The notes: a model not told the origin generated them from the sequence alone. Counted from the first letter of the stretch, positions 15,786 through 25,180 are shown. The stretch is 64,000 nt of DNA from Fischerella sp. CENA71 (GCA_024239075.1 JANBVI010000011.1:34696-98695), one strand, 5' to 3'. Numbers and translations: made by a program.

Positions 15786-18700
15786 ATGGGTGCTTGGTCT
15801 GCCAATGCTGACATTACAGAACTAAGAGAAGCACAGCATTCTTTGCTGCGTGCCGAACAAGAACGGATCGCAGAACTCGAAGCGCAAAACCAATTGCTAG
15901 AGAACCGCGATCGCATTTTAGAAGCGACAGCAACGGCTGCCAATGCTTTACTGACTATAGAAAACTTTAATGAAGCGGTGAATACTGCCCTGAAACTGAT
16001 TGGGGAAAGTTTGGATTGCGATCGCGTTTCAGTCATTGAGAATTTTAATCATCCATCTGAACCGTTACACTGCTGGAAGATGTTGTACGAATGGAATTCA
16101 CCTCACACAGTGTCTCAAATCACCCATCCCGATGAGGCACAAGGTATCTATGAAGAGGGAGGGATTGCACAGTGGTATGAGCGTATTAGTCAAGGAAACA
16201 GCCTTAGCTATCTTTTAGAGGAAATGCCAGAACCATTCCGTAGTGGACAAGCCGCACTCGGTGTGAAAGTACTGCACGTTGTGCCAATTTTTGTCGAGGG
16301 TCAGTGCTGGGGAGTCTTTGGTTTTGATGACTGCCGCGAAGGCAAACGGCGGGGATCGGCTGAGTTGGCGTTACTTAAAACCGTAGCCGCTTGTATTGGA
16401 AGTGCAATTCAGCGTCAACGCATTCAGCAAGCCGAACAAAAACGCACGGCAGAACTGGCAAAAGTCAATGCAGAATTGCAACAGCGCGATCGCCTACTTT
16501 CTGTCGTTGCCCAAGTTACTAAAAACCTGTTGGAAACGGAGGATATTGATGTTGCAATTCCAACAGCGCTACAAGCGATCGGGGAAGTAGCAAACATGAG
16601 TCGCGTTCAACTTATCCTCGAACGTCAAGCTCCAACCACGCAGAAATTACAGCACTGCGTTACTTATGAGTGGGTAGCTGCGGGAATTACTCCTCAGATC
16701 AACCATCCCACAATGGCAGTCATTGACAATGATGATGCCGAAGTCATGCTGAGAGAACTATATGCAGGTCGTTCTATTTGGCGTATAGTTGATTGCTTGC
16801 CCGATGCGATTAGAGTGCAGTTTGAATCTATTGGCATTAAATCCTCTGGGGGAGTGCCATTATTCATTGAAGGGCGTTACATCGGCTGTGTTGCCTTCGA
16901 TGATTGTGTTACCCCTCGGCATTGGAGTCAGCAAGAGATTGATGTACTCACCACTGCTGCTGAGGGTATTGGAGCCGCACTTCACCGTAAACAGTTAGTT
17001 GAGCGCCTGATTGCAGAACGTGCCAGAACTGCTGAAGAACGAGTTGCGGAACTTTCTAAAGCAAACACAGCACTCAAAAATAGTCTTGATCGCCTCGCCG
17101 CCGACTCTGAACTTGATACTTTTCTCGGTCACGTCATTTTAGAAATTAAACATCAACTAGGTGCCCAGCGATCGCATCTCTTCCTCTACGATCCTCCATC
17201 CCATACGCTGCACTTGCATTTGGGTTCTGAAACACATGAGGTACTGCCCAAGGATAAACTACAAGATATTGAACCTTTCCGAGATCCCATTCCAGCAGAT
17301 ATTACCAAGGCTTGGGAAATCATGGTACAAACAAAACAGCCACTAGAATTTGCGATTTGGGAGAACCCTCACCCAGAACACTGGCCTGTCGCCTTGGAAT
17401 GGCATCGCCAACGAGGACATCAGACAGCTATGTGTATTCCTTTGATGCTGGGTGATATCGCTTTGGGTTTCTTAGGGCTAGCATTCACGCAAAAAGCTAC
17501 CTTGAACCCGGAAGAATTTGAACTAGCGCAAGCCTTGGCACATCAAGCAACACTGGCAATTCAACTAACTCGGTTAGCAGAAGAAGCAAAACAAGCCGCT
17601 ATCCTCAAAGAGCAAAAAAAAGCCGCAAAAAAACAGATTGCCGAATTAGTAAGAGCCAACGAATCACTGCGAGGTTGTGTAAATCGACTGGCAGATGAAC
17701 CAGACTTAGAGACATTTTGGGAACATATTCTCCTAGAAGCCTCCGCCCAAGCCAAATCCTATGCAGCCGCCCTGTTTCTCTATAACGAAACCTCTGATAC
17801 AAAAGTCATGAAACGATATGTTCGAGAGAGACAGGTGGTTCCCATCAAGACGGCTCCTGAACTAGAACCATTTAGAGTACCGATTACAGGAACTATTCTC
17901 TCCTTTTGGAAAGAAGCGCTGTTTAGAGGCGAGGCGATTTTCTTTAATTTAGATAACTGGGATGAAGAGGTTTACTCTGGAATTAAGTGGCATCGTAGCC
18001 AAGGACACCGTTCTATTGTCCGCGTACCCTTGATTCTGGGTTCTCGCCCTCTGGGATTTATTGGTTTGTGCTTTCGCGAACCCAGAACTAGTTTGCCCGA
18101 AAACATCGAACTAATTATGGCGTTGGCACAGCAAGCGACATTGGCGATTCATTTGACCCATTTAGCCGAGCAGAGCCGCCAAGCCGCGGTACTAGAAGAA
18201 CGCAACCGCATGGCACGAGAAATCCATGATACGCTAGCTCAAGCCTTCACAGGTGTAATTGTACAGTTGGGTGCTGCCTCCAGGATAGTTCCTGGTGAAT
18301 TGCCAGAGGTACAAGCGCACATCACTCAGGCGCGAGATTTGGCGCGTGAAGGGCTGGCTGAAGCACGGCGCTCGGTCAATGCTCTACGTCCCCAAATCTT
18401 AGAAACTAGCAATTTGTGTAAAGCTTTTAACCGCCTCGCTGCCCAAATGTCTGCTTCTATTGATATGCAGATCAGCTGTAATATTATCGGCGAGGTATAT
18501 CCCTTATCGGTAGAGGTAGAAAATAACTTGCTGCGTATTGGGCAAGAAGCATTGACAAATTCTATCAAACATGCATTTGCTACTGAAATCAAGATTGAAC
18601 TAGTGTATGAACCTACGCAATTTATCTTGCGAGTCAAAGATAATGGAAGAGGATTTGAGACAGATAGTTTGTCTGTTGTTAAGGGTTTTGGATTGATGGG

Positions 18701-18797
18701 TATTAAAGAACGTAGCGATCGCATTTCAGCACAATTGACAATCCAAAGTATTCCCGGACAGGGAACGGAAATCACAATATTAATTCACCGAAAATAA
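15786..18797 (+). CDS. Multi-GAF sensor histidine kinase (NarL-type, HisKA_3)
   Basis: The protein (1003 aa from ATG 15786, AAGGA about 11 nt upstream; a TTG at 15768 is in frame) has four GAF-like sensor modules separated by coiled-coil linkers, roughly 40-200, 225-395, 440-590 and 620-785. A HisKA_3 dimerisation domain follows with phospho-acceptor His near residue 814 (NRMAREIHDTLAQAF), then an HATPase_c domain (NNLLRIGQEALTNSIKHA, VKDNGRGF, GFGLMGIKER). It phosphorylates a NarL-type partner, encoded 3 bp downstream. The first residues (MGAWSANADITELREAQ) are the usual end of a PAS/PAC domain, so an N-terminal PAS has apparently been cut off at the edge of the AT-rich region. The signal is unknown. 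Confidence 0.85.
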   Translation: MGAWSANADITELREAQHSLLRAEQERIAELEAQNQLLENRDRILEATATAANALLTIENFNEAVNTALKLIGESLDCDRVSVIENFNHPSEPLHCWKMLYEWNSPHTVSQITHPDEAQGIYEEGGIAQWYERISQGNSLSYLLEEMPEPFRSGQAALGVKVLHVVPIFVEGQCWGVFGFDDCREGKRRGSAELALLKTVAACIGSAIQRQRIQQAEQKRTAELAKVNAELQQRDRLLSVVAQVTKNLLETEDIDVAIPTALQAIGEVANMSRVQLILERQAPTTQKLQHCVTYEWVAAGITPQINHPTMAVIDNDDAEVMLRELYAGRSIWRIVDCLPDAIRVQFESIGIKSSGGVPLFIEGRYIGCVAFDDCVTPRHWSQQEIDVLTTAAEGIGAALHRKQLVERLIAERARTAEERVAELSKANTALKNSLDRLAADSELDTFLGHVILEIKHQLGAQRSHLFLYDPPSHTLHLHLGSETHEVLPKDKLQDIEPFRDPIPADITKAWEIMVQTKQPLEFAIWENPHPEHWPVALEWHRQRGHQTAMCIPLMLGDIALGFLGLAFTQKATLNPEEFELAQALAHQATLAIQLTRLAEEAKQAAILKEQKKAAKKQIAELVRANESLRGCVNRLADEPDLETFWEHILLEASAQAKSYAAALFLYNETSDTKVMKRYVRERQVVPIKTAPELEPFRVPITGTILSFWKEALFRGEAIFFNLDNWDEEVYSGIKWHRSQGHRSIVRVPLILGSRPLGFIGLCFREPRTSLPENIELIMALAQQATLAIHLTHLAEQSRQAAVLEERNRMAREIHDTLAQAFTGVIVQLGAASRIVPGELPEVQAHITQARDLAREGLAEARRSVNALRPQILETSNLCKAFNRLAAQMSASIDMQISCNIIGEVYPLSVEVENNLLRIGQEALTNSIKHAFATEIKIELVYEPTQFILRVKDNGRGFETDSLSVVKGFGLMGIKERSDRISAQLTIQSIPGQGTEITILIHRK

Positions 18798-18800
18798 GCC

Positions 18801-19433
18801 ATGACCCAGCAACAACCGATCCGCATCTTGATTGTTGACGATCATCCTGTTGTTCGCCAGGGTTTAGCCGCAATGATTGATCGAGAGCCAGATATGGCAG
18901 TTGTGGAACAGGTTTCTAATGGAAATGAGGCAGTTGCAGCATTTCGTCAACATCAACCTGATGTCACACTCATGGATTTACGAATGCCAGAAATGGATGG
19001 TGTTGCAGCCATTACTGCCATCTGTAACGAATTTGAAAACTCTCGAATTATTGTGTTGACTACCTACGACGGAGATGAAGACATCTATCGCGGACTCAAA
19101 GCAGGGGCAAAGGGGTATTTATTAAAAGATGCTGAACCTGATGAATTGCTTGCAGCCATTCGCGTTGTTAACACTGGACAGAAGTATATTCCTCCTTCAG
19201 TAGGTGCTAAACTAGCAGAGCGCGTGGGTATATTGCAACTGAGCGGACGAGAACTAGAAGTAATCCGCCTCATGGCTACTGGCAAAACTAATCAGGAAAT
19301 TGGTGCTGTTTTGCAGATATCAGAGGGTACTGTTAAATACCATGTGAATAATATTTTGAGCAAATTGGGAGTTAGCGATCGCATCCAAGCTGTAATTACA
19401 GCCCTCAAACGAGGAATTGTCAGTCTTGAATAA
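18801..19433 (+). CDS. NarL/FixJ-family response regulator
   Basis: The 210-aa protein has an N-terminal receiver (ILIVDDHPVVRQGL; phospho-acceptor Asp59 in TLMDLRMPEMDG; Lys in YLLKDAEPDE). A C-terminal LuxR-type helix-turn-helix follows (LSGRELEVIRLMATGKTNQEIG, then GTVKYHVNNILSKLGVSDR). It is the cognate partner of the GAF histidine kinase, starting 3 bp after its stop, and would bind promoter DNA when phosphorylated. Likely targets are the genes downstream on the same strand, but no binding site was identified. A short CCTAAC/GTTAGG dyad follows the stop codon. Confidence 0.9.
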   Translation: MTQQQPIRILIVDDHPVVRQGLAAMIDREPDMAVVEQVSNGNEAVAAFRQHQPDVTLMDLRMPEMDGVAAITAICNEFENSRIIVLTTYDGDEDIYRGLKAGAKGYLLKDAEPDELLAAIRVVNTGQKYIPPSVGAKLAERVGILQLSGRELEVIRLMATGKTNQEIGAVLQISEGTVKYHVNNILSKLGVSDRIQAVITALKRGIVSLE

Positions 19434-19676
19434 AAATCCATACCTAACCAGAAGTTAGGGTAATTCCCTAATCTAAAAGTTAACTAGATGCTGACCTTTC
19501 TGTATGTTCAAAACTTGAACTTTTGCATAGGGACAAAGTTTGGCTAATTTTATTACAGTAAACCCATCTGGCAAGTGCAAGCTCAAAGCTTTAGATCAAA
19601 TACATCCATAGGAGGATTTGTTGCAAGACTTTCAAAGCCTTTAGAGTGTTCTCATTTTCCTCCATAGAGGTTTTCC

Positions 19677-20237
19677 ATGAGTCAGACAAATGATAATAAC
19701 AGATTGATCGCACCGATTTCACAACGCGATCATACTCAAGGAGCGATAAATGCACCTATAGTGCTGGTTGAATATGGCAATTATCAATGCCCTCATAGTG
19801 GTGAAGCCCATAGAATTATTCAACAAATTCAACAACAAATTGGCGATCAAATCTACTTTGCATTTCGCCATTTTCCCCAACCTCAAATCTATCCTCAATC
19901 TCAAAAAGCCGCTGAAGCTGCCGAAATAGCTGCTGCTCAGGGTAAGTTCTGGCAGATGCACGATACTCTATTCAATTGTCAAAAATTACTGAATAACGGT
20001 TATCTAGTAGAGTATGCCCATCAATTGGAACTCAATGTCCCCCAATTCCTGCGGGACATGACAAATCACATCTATGCAGATCGGGTTGCTGAAGATGTTC
20101 AGAGTGGTATGCATAGTGGTGTCAATAGTACACCTGCATTTTTCATCAACAGTTTCCGCTATGAGAATCAATGTGATGCTGAGAGCCTTTTAAAAGCACT
20201 TCTCAAAGCAGGCAACCTCTGCAAACATAAACTGTAA
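19677..20237 (+). CDS. DsbA-like thioredoxin-fold protein with CPHS active site
   Basis: The 186-aa protein matches the Thioredoxin_4/DsbA-like family: N-terminal VLVEYGNYQCPHSG, a helical insert (FRHFPQPQIYPQSQKAAEAA), and the cis-Pro block GVNSTPAFFINS. The usual CPxC motif is CPHS here (Cys38, Ser41), so only one active-site cysteine is present. That excludes normal dithiol oxidase action and fits a monothiol reductase or glutathione-dependent role. No signal peptide is seen, so it is probably cytosolic. It follows the two-component pair by 243 bp with GAGG upstream of ATG, and may be a stress or redox gene. Confidence 0.8.
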   Translation: MSQTNDNNRLIAPISQRDHTQGAINAPIVLVEYGNYQCPHSGEAHRIIQQIQQQIGDQIYFAFRHFPQPQIYPQSQKAAEAAEIAAAQGKFWQMHDTLFNCQKLLNNGYLVEYAHQLELNVPQFLRDMTNHIYADRVAEDVQSGMHSGVNSTPAFFINSFRYENQCDAESLLKALLKAGNLCKHKL

Positions 20238-20286
20238 TTCACTTTGAGCATTGGCAATCAGACCATGATTCAGAAGGAGAGAAGAC

Positions 20287-21126
20287 ATGACAGGCAAGAC
20301 AAAAGTTTGGTTAATCACAGGCTGCTCAACTGGATTTGGCCGATCGCTTGCCAATGCAGTTCTTCAACATGGCGATCGCCTGATTGCCACTGCCCGCAAA
20401 CCTGAACAACTGCAAGACCTAGCTTCACAATATCCAGAAAATGTCAAGACTATACGCTTGGATGTTACTAATCTCAATGAAGTACAGGCAGCAGTAAATG
20501 CAGCCATTGAGGCTTTTGAACGAGTTGATGTCCTCGTCAATAACGCTGGCTATGGTTTGATAGGGGCGCTGGAAGAATTTAGTGAAGCACAAATTCGTCG
20601 CAACTTTGAAACTAATTTTTTTGGGGCGATTAACACGATTCGTGCCATCTTACCAGTCATGCGTCAACAGCAATCAGGACATATTGTGAATATGTCTGCA
20701 ATCGCTGGATTTTCTAACGAGTTAGGCTTTTCCATTTATGGTGGTGCAAAGTTTGCCTTAGAAGGTGTATCAGAAGCCTTGCGGGGTGAAGTTGCACCTT
20801 TGGGAATTAAAGTCACCATTGTCGAACCAGGCCCGTTTCGGACTGATTTCATTGGGCGATCGCTGGAGCGGGTTGAGCAATCCATCGACGCTTATAATGC
20901 CACAGTGGGTCACTTCTTAGAATTTCTCAACAAAATTTCAGGTAGCCAACCCGGAGATCCAGATAAAGCTGCTAATGTGCTGATTCAGGTTGTGGAATCA
21001 CCTAATCCCCCATTGAGGTTAGTACTGGGTAAATATGCTTATAGCAAATTCCGCCAAAAAATTGAGTCACTGACAGCTGAATTAGATTCCTGGGAAGAAA
21101 TTGCAGTGAATACAGATTTTGAGTAA
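20287..21126 (+). CDS. Short-chain dehydrogenase/reductase (classical SDR)
   Basis: The 279-aa protein carries the NAD(P) motif TGCSTGFG near residue 12, the VNNAGYG block, the catalytic Ser in NMSAIAG, and YGGAK (YxxxK). An Arg in TARKP after the second strand suggests NADP(H) preference. Length and the C-terminal extension resemble SDRs annotated as oxidoreductase/retinol-dehydrogenase-like in bacteria. It has a GGAGAG ribosome site 8 nt before ATG. The next gene, a reductase-like protein, begins 15 bp after its stop, so the two are probably co-transcribed. The substrate cannot be told from sequence. Confidence 0.85.
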   Translation: MTGKTKVWLITGCSTGFGRSLANAVLQHGDRLIATARKPEQLQDLASQYPENVKTIRLDVTNLNEVQAAVNAAIEAFERVDVLVNNAGYGLIGALEEFSEAQIRRNFETNFFGAINTIRAILPVMRQQQSGHIVNMSAIAGFSNELGFSIYGGAKFALEGVSEALRGEVAPLGIKVTIVEPGPFRTDFIGRSLERVEQSIDAYNATVGHFLEFLNKISGSQPGDPDKAANVLIQVVESPNPPLRLVLGKYAYSKFRQKIESLTAELDSWEEIAVNTDFE

Positions 21127-21141
21127 TTTCCGCGAGGTTTT

Positions 21142-21789
21142 ATGAAAATTGGCGTAGTTGGTTCAGGAAATATGGGTGGGGGCTTAGGTAAGATTTGGGC
21201 TAAAGCCGGACACCAAGTTATTTTCTCCTACTCCAGAGATGAGAAAAAGCTACGTCAACTAGCTGCATCGGTAGGTGACAACGCCAAAGCCGGAACACCT
21301 GAAGAAGCAGTGTACCAAAGCGATGTAGTGATGCTGGCTGTCTGGGTGCCTTCTTTAGAAGAAGTCATTCGGGCCACAGGTTCTCTTGATGGCAAGATTA
21401 TTATTACTTGCGTGAGCGGTTTGCAACCTGATTTCACTGGACAAAAAATTGGTATAGCAACCGACCTCAAAACCTCTGTCGCTGAAATCATTCAGCAGTT
21501 TGCACCAAAGGCAAAAGTTGTTGAGGCATTTAACATTACCTTTGCAGAAGTGATTGGTTCCAACTCTCGACAGTTTGGTAGCGATCGCCCCAGTATTTTT
21601 TATTGTGGTGATGACGCAGAGGCAAAAAAGGTCGTTGCTGGGTTAATTGAGGAATGTGGGTATGAAGCCGTAGACGCTGGAGAATTAGTGGTAGCCCGTT
21701 CCTTGGAGACTTTAGCAACCGCTTGGGTGCAGTTTGCAGTGGCAAGTAAGTTATTTCCGAATCTGGGACTTAAGGCATTGCGGCGGTAA
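21142..21789 (+). CDS. NADPH-dependent F420-reductase-like NAD(P)-binding protein
   Basis: The 215-aa protein begins with the Rossmann motif IGVVGSGNMGGGLGKIWAKAGH and continues with DVVMLAVWVPSLEEVI and a KVVEAFNIT block. This is the layout of the F420_oxidored/NADP oxidoreductase coenzyme-F420-dependent family. Cyanobacteria make F420-like or deazaflavin cofactors in some lineages, but many family members use only NADP(H), so the name should be read as family membership. The SDR stop is 15 bp upstream. No unusual features. Confidence 0.75.
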   Translation: MKIGVVGSGNMGGGLGKIWAKAGHQVIFSYSRDEKKLRQLAASVGDNAKAGTPEEAVYQSDVVMLAVWVPSLEEVIRATGSLDGKIIITCVSGLQPDFTGQKIGIATDLKTSVAEIIQQFAPKAKVVEAFNITFAEVIGSNSRQFGSDRPSIFYCGDDAEAKKVVAGLIEECGYEAVDAGELVVARSLETLATAWVQFAVASKLFPNLGLKALRR

Positions 21790-21829
21790 CAAGCATTTAA
21801 CTTGAAATCAGAGGCTCAAGGTGAATACC

Positions 21830-22276
21830 ATGTCGAAAGAAAAACTCGGTCGGATTTTGCTCTCTGTAGTAATTATAAATACAGCGGTGGTTTCTGTGGC
21901 TGTTGATTGGAACGCCAGCCATATCTTCAACCCAACTTGGGTACCTCATGCTCGGTTTCATGATGTGGTGATGTTGTGGCTACTCAGTAGTTTATCAGCG
22001 ATCGCCCTCTGGTTGCTTTGGCGGCGATCGGCAGAACCACAAGTCAGCATTACTGTTGCAACTTTGGTTCCGATGCTTTTCTGGCTACCATTTTTCTTTA
22101 CAACTTTATTAGTTCCTGGCACTAGTTTAAATGCATTACCCGATGAACCTCTACCCGTGATTGCTGGGATAACAATATATCCCAACGTTGTAATTGCTAC
22201 TATCAACGAAATTTTAGCGGGAATTGGTTATTGGCTCTACCACAGTCACAAACTGATCTCTACAAGAAATGTTTAG
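21830..22276 (+). CDS. Four-helix membrane protein, DUF6640-like
   Basis: The protein of about 148 aa (ATG 21830; GTG at 21821 is also possible) has about four hydrophobic segments: residues 8-28, 45-65, 75-98 and 120-140. A motif NPTWVPHARFHD lies between the first two, reminiscent of small DUF6640-type membrane proteins. No transport or catalytic function is established that I can name. It lies between the F420-type reductase and the NicO transporter, whose start is only 9 bp downstream, which suggests co-expression. Confidence 0.55.
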   Translation: MSKEKLGRILLSVVIINTAVVSVAVDWNASHIFNPTWVPHARFHDVVMLWLLSSLSAIALWLLWRRSAEPQVSITVATLVPMLFWLPFFFTTLLVPGTSLNALPDEPLPVIAGITIYPNVVIATINEILAGIGYWLYHSHKLISTRNV

Positions 22277-22285
22277 CTGATTTAT

Positions 22286-23089
22286 ATGCTTCCATCCCAT
22301 CGTCAATGGATGTCTTACCTTTGGGCAATACTATCAGGAATGTTTGTTTTATTGACAGCAAAACCTGCACTTGCTCATATTGGACATGGTGAATTTTTAA
22401 CCAAAACGCTAATTCATCAACAGCTAACTCCAACTTTGGTAATTACCGGATTTGGCATTGCCTTTCTCTTCGGAGCTGGACACGCCCTCTCACCTGGACA
22501 TGGTAAAACAATGGTAGCTGCTTATCTTGTGGGATCACAGGGAACGCCACAACAGGCAGTATTATTGGGACTAGTTACAACTGTTACCCATACGCTGGGA
22601 GTTTTTATTCTGGGACTTGTAGTATTAGTTACCTCACAATACATTCTCCCAGAAACTCTTTATCCGATTCTCAGTTTACTTAGTGGTCTAACTGTATGTG
22701 GAGTAGGCTTTTGGTTGCTCGAACAACGTCTTTATGCTCATGAACACCATCACAGCCATCATCACCATCATGCACCAACCAAATCCGTCACAGTTCGATC
22801 GCTAATTACATTGGGTATTGCGGGGGGTATTGTACCTTGTCCATCGGCCCTGGTTTTATTATTGAGTGCGATCGCCTTGCATCAAGCTGCTTATGGTGTG
22901 GCGTTGATTAGTGCATTTAGCTTGGGATTAGCATCGGTGCTGGTTGCGATCGGGTTAGTTGTTGTGTATGCCCATCAATGGATAGATCGCTTGCCTAATA
23001 CCACCCGATTTCTGCAAAAGTTATCAATCCTCGCTGCGGTTGCTGTGATTGTAACAGGCACAGCATTGACAGCGATCGCTGTGATTTAG
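22286..23089 (+). CDS. NicO/RcnA-type nickel/cobalt transporter
   Basis: The 267-aa membrane protein has an N-terminal hydrophobic segment, then the family signature FLFGAGHALSPGHGKTMVAAYLVG and a second signature GGIVPCPSALVLLLSAI. These are typical of the NicO (high-affinity nickel transport/RcnA) family. A His-rich cytoplasmic loop (HEHHHSHHHHHAP) around residue 155 would bind metal ions. About six to seven membrane helices are apparent. Members import or export Ni2+ or Co2+; direction cannot be decided here. An upstream signal-peptide-like stretch ends at AHIGHGE. Confidence 0.85.
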   Translation: MLPSHRQWMSYLWAILSGMFVLLTAKPALAHIGHGEFLTKTLIHQQLTPTLVITGFGIAFLFGAGHALSPGHGKTMVAAYLVGSQGTPQQAVLLGLVTTVTHTLGVFILGLVVLVTSQYILPETLYPILSLLSGLTVCGVGFWLLEQRLYAHEHHHSHHHHHAPTKSVTVRSLITLGIAGGIVPCPSALVLLLSAIALHQAAYGVALISAFSLGLASVLVAIGLVVVYAHQWIDRLPNTTRFLQKLSILAAVAVIVTGTALTAIAVI

Positions 23090-23113
23090 AGCGATTAATT
23101 CACAGAATATCAA

Positions 23114-23266
23114 GGTAATCCAAACTTAGTTTCTTTTGGCACACTGTTCCTTGCCAATCCTGATTTACCAGAACGCGTGCTGTTAAATCCGCCACTTAAT
23201 CAAGCTGATCGCACTACCTTAGTTCGACTGCGAACGAAGCATTTTTTGAAAGTGAATCGCTATTAA
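23114..23266 (+). pseudogene. Old Yellow Enzyme (alkene reductase) C-terminal remnant
   Basis: The frame reads [22 protein letters not shown], then [14 protein letters not shown], before decaying into unrelated residues and a TAA. This matches the C-terminus of Old Yellow Enzyme-type NADH:flavin oxidoreductases ([15 protein letters not shown], LNxPLNxxDRxT). There is no start or upstream FMN domain, so it is a fragment. It shows that an OYE gene once stood between NicO and the DMT transporter. Confidence 0.75.
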
Positions 23267-23286
23267 CCTGACTTGGATATCTCAGA

Positions 23287-23742
23287 ATGAACGGACGGAC
23301 GATCTATCTTTTAGCAGCATTGGCAGGCGGAGCGGTTCTCCCGATTCAAGTAGCTTTAAACACCCTGTTGCGCCGCTATGTGGGTGAACCCATGCAGGTT
23401 ACATTTATTTCGTATCTTGCAGGGACTTTGGCATCGCTTGTGATTTGCATCTTTGCCCAATATCAACTTCCTGCTACGACTACTCTTACCCAAACCTCTT
23501 GGTGGATGTGGATTGGCGGATGTTTGGGAACGTTGTATGTCTGGTCAACGATTTTCGCAACGCCTAAGATTGGAGCCGCTCTTGCTCTTTCACTCACGAT
23601 TGCAGGTCAAATGATCGCAGCCCTTTTTCTAGATCATTATGGAGCGTTGGGACTAACTAAATATACCGCAAGCCCAACCCGAATCGCAGGCGTTGTACTA
23701 GTAGTTCTGGGTGTTTCTTTAGTTGCCTATGTCAAACGCTAA
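23287..23742 (+). CDS. YdcZ/DUF606-type DMT superfamily transporter
   Basis: The 151-aa protein has about five hydrophobic helices, with the family start LAALAGGAVLPIQVALNTLLRR and ends such as IAGVVLVVLGVSLVAYV. These match the short (DUF606) branch of the drug/metabolite transporter superfamily. Short members act as half-transporters and often occur in pairs; only one copy is seen here. Its stop overlaps the start region of the following MFS gene, depending on the start used. Substrate unknown. Confidence 0.8.
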   Translation: MNGRTIYLLAALAGGAVLPIQVALNTLLRRYVGEPMQVTFISYLAGTLASLVICIFAQYQLPATTTLTQTSWWMWIGGCLGTLYVWSTIFATPKIGAALALSLTIAGQMIAALFLDHYGALGLTKYTASPTRIAGVVLVVLGVSLVAYVKR

Positions 23743-23755
23743 TTGCCCAATTGAT

Positions 23756-24937
23756 ATGAAACAACAAGATCCAAACTCCTTACTAGTTAAAGCTACATTG
23801 CTCCTTGCCAGTACCCTGACTATTATGGCAGGTGCAACGATCGCCCCATCACTTCCTGCCATCCGAGATTACTTTAAAGATGTCAGCAATGTAGATTACT
23901 GGACTAGGCTGATTTTGACGGTTCCTGCTCTGTTTATCGCCATCGGTGCGCCATTTGTCGGAACTTTTATTGACCGTTTTGGGCGGAAATTCCTACTGGC
24001 TTTTGCTGTGCTACTTTATGGTCTAGCAGGAAGTTCTGGGTTTATTCTCAACTCAATTGGTTTAATTTTATTTGGGCGAGTGCTGCTAGGTTTAAGCGTC
24101 GCTGGGATTATGACAACTGCCACAACGCTAATTGCCGACTACTACACTGGAGCAGCCCGCGCCCAATTTTTAGGGTTGCAAGCAGCTTTCATGGGGTTGG
24201 GTGGTGTTCTGTTTCTCTCCTTTGGTGGTGTGTTGGCAGACCTTAACTGGCGACTACCATTTTTGATTTATCTAGTAGCTTGGCTGATTTTACCGTTAGT
24301 TGTTTTCGTTTTACCAGAACCACAGCGTGATTATAATGCTGCTGCATCAACCCAAAGTACGATGCCATCCAATTCAGAACAGTTGCCTTGGGCATTATTG
24401 CTCACCATTTATGCGATCGCCCTCATTACTCAGATTGTCTTCTATTTGATTCCTACACAGTTGCCCTTTTATCTGCAACAACTCATCAACGCCAAGGCGG
24501 CTCAAAGTGGTTTAGCAATTGCCCTCACGACACTCGCCACCTCTATTAGCGCCCTTGGCTATCCTCATCTCAAGAAGAAGTTTTCGTTTAATGCCATTTA
24601 TGCGATCGCCTTTGGTTTGATGGGAATTGGCTACAGCATCATCAGCTTAGTCGGGAGCTATGAACTAATTCTCATAGGATTGGCAATTGGTGGGCTGGGT
24701 ATCGGATTACTGATGCCAAATATGAATGTCTGTTTGACTACGATTGTACCTGCAACTGCACGCGGTCGGGTGTTAGGTGGCTTAACAACTTCATTGTTTC
24801 TCGGACAGTTTATCTCGCCTGTTCTCAGTCAGCCTTTAAGTCAACAAGTAGGCATAGGGACAACCTATGGTTGGGCAGCTGGATTAATGCTGATCATGAG
24901 TGCGATCGCGGTCATTGTGGTGTGGCGCGGGGACTGA
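23756..24937 (+). CDS. MFS transporter (drug/solute efflux type)
   Basis: The protein of about 393 aa has roughly 12 hydrophobic helices and the MFS loop 2-3 motif (GTFIDRFGRKFLLAFA) near residue 70. The central loop around 185-205 is hydrophilic. I start it at ATG 23756 (MKQQDPNSLL), just after the DMT gene; an earlier ATG at 23729 would overlap that gene by 14 bp. The pattern resembles Bcr/CflA-like or YfcJ-type efflux pumps. The partner DMT gene suggests a small export operon; substrate not inferable. Confidence 0.8.
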   Translation: MKQQDPNSLLVKATLLLASTLTIMAGATIAPSLPAIRDYFKDVSNVDYWTRLILTVPALFIAIGAPFVGTFIDRFGRKFLLAFAVLLYGLAGSSGFILNSIGLILFGRVLLGLSVAGIMTTATTLIADYYTGAARAQFLGLQAAFMGLGGVLFLSFGGVLADLNWRLPFLIYLVAWLILPLVVFVLPEPQRDYNAAASTQSTMPSNSEQLPWALLLTIYAIALITQIVFYLIPTQLPFYLQQLINAKAAQSGLAIALTTLATSISALGYPHLKKKFSFNAIYAIAFGLMGIGYSIISLVGSYELILIGLAIGGLGIGLLMPNMNVCLTTIVPATARGRVLGGLTTSLFLGQFISPVLSQPLSQQVGIGTTYGWAAGLMLIMSAIAVIVVWRGD

Positions 24938-24939
24938 GA

Positions 24940-25180
24940 GTTTTAGATTTTAGATTTTGGATTTTGGATTCAAACCAAAACCAAAATTCAAAATTTAATT
25001 GCCTAATCCTGTTTACCGAATACATAATCCCAATTTGAAAAATCATTGCAACAGATGTATCGATACAACCTAGATTTAGAAAGCGGTTCCCAATCCAAAA
25101 TCTAAAATCGTTCGACTGAGCGTCTCCGCACTGAGCTTGTCGAAGTGTCACGACGAAGTCCAAAATCCAAAATTGTATAA
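24940..25180. repeat. Heptad-type short repeats (STRR-like)
   Basis: Repeated A/T-rich heptads of the type GATTTTGGATT and CCAAAATCTAAAATC occur at 24945-24990, 25085-25110 and 25155-25175, facing each other as an inverted arrangement. A dyad TTCGACTGAGC with GAGCTTGTCGAAG lies at 25110-25145. These are typical dispersed repeats of Nostocales. The same heptads recur before the GMC gene at 30710-30745. Confidence 0.6.
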
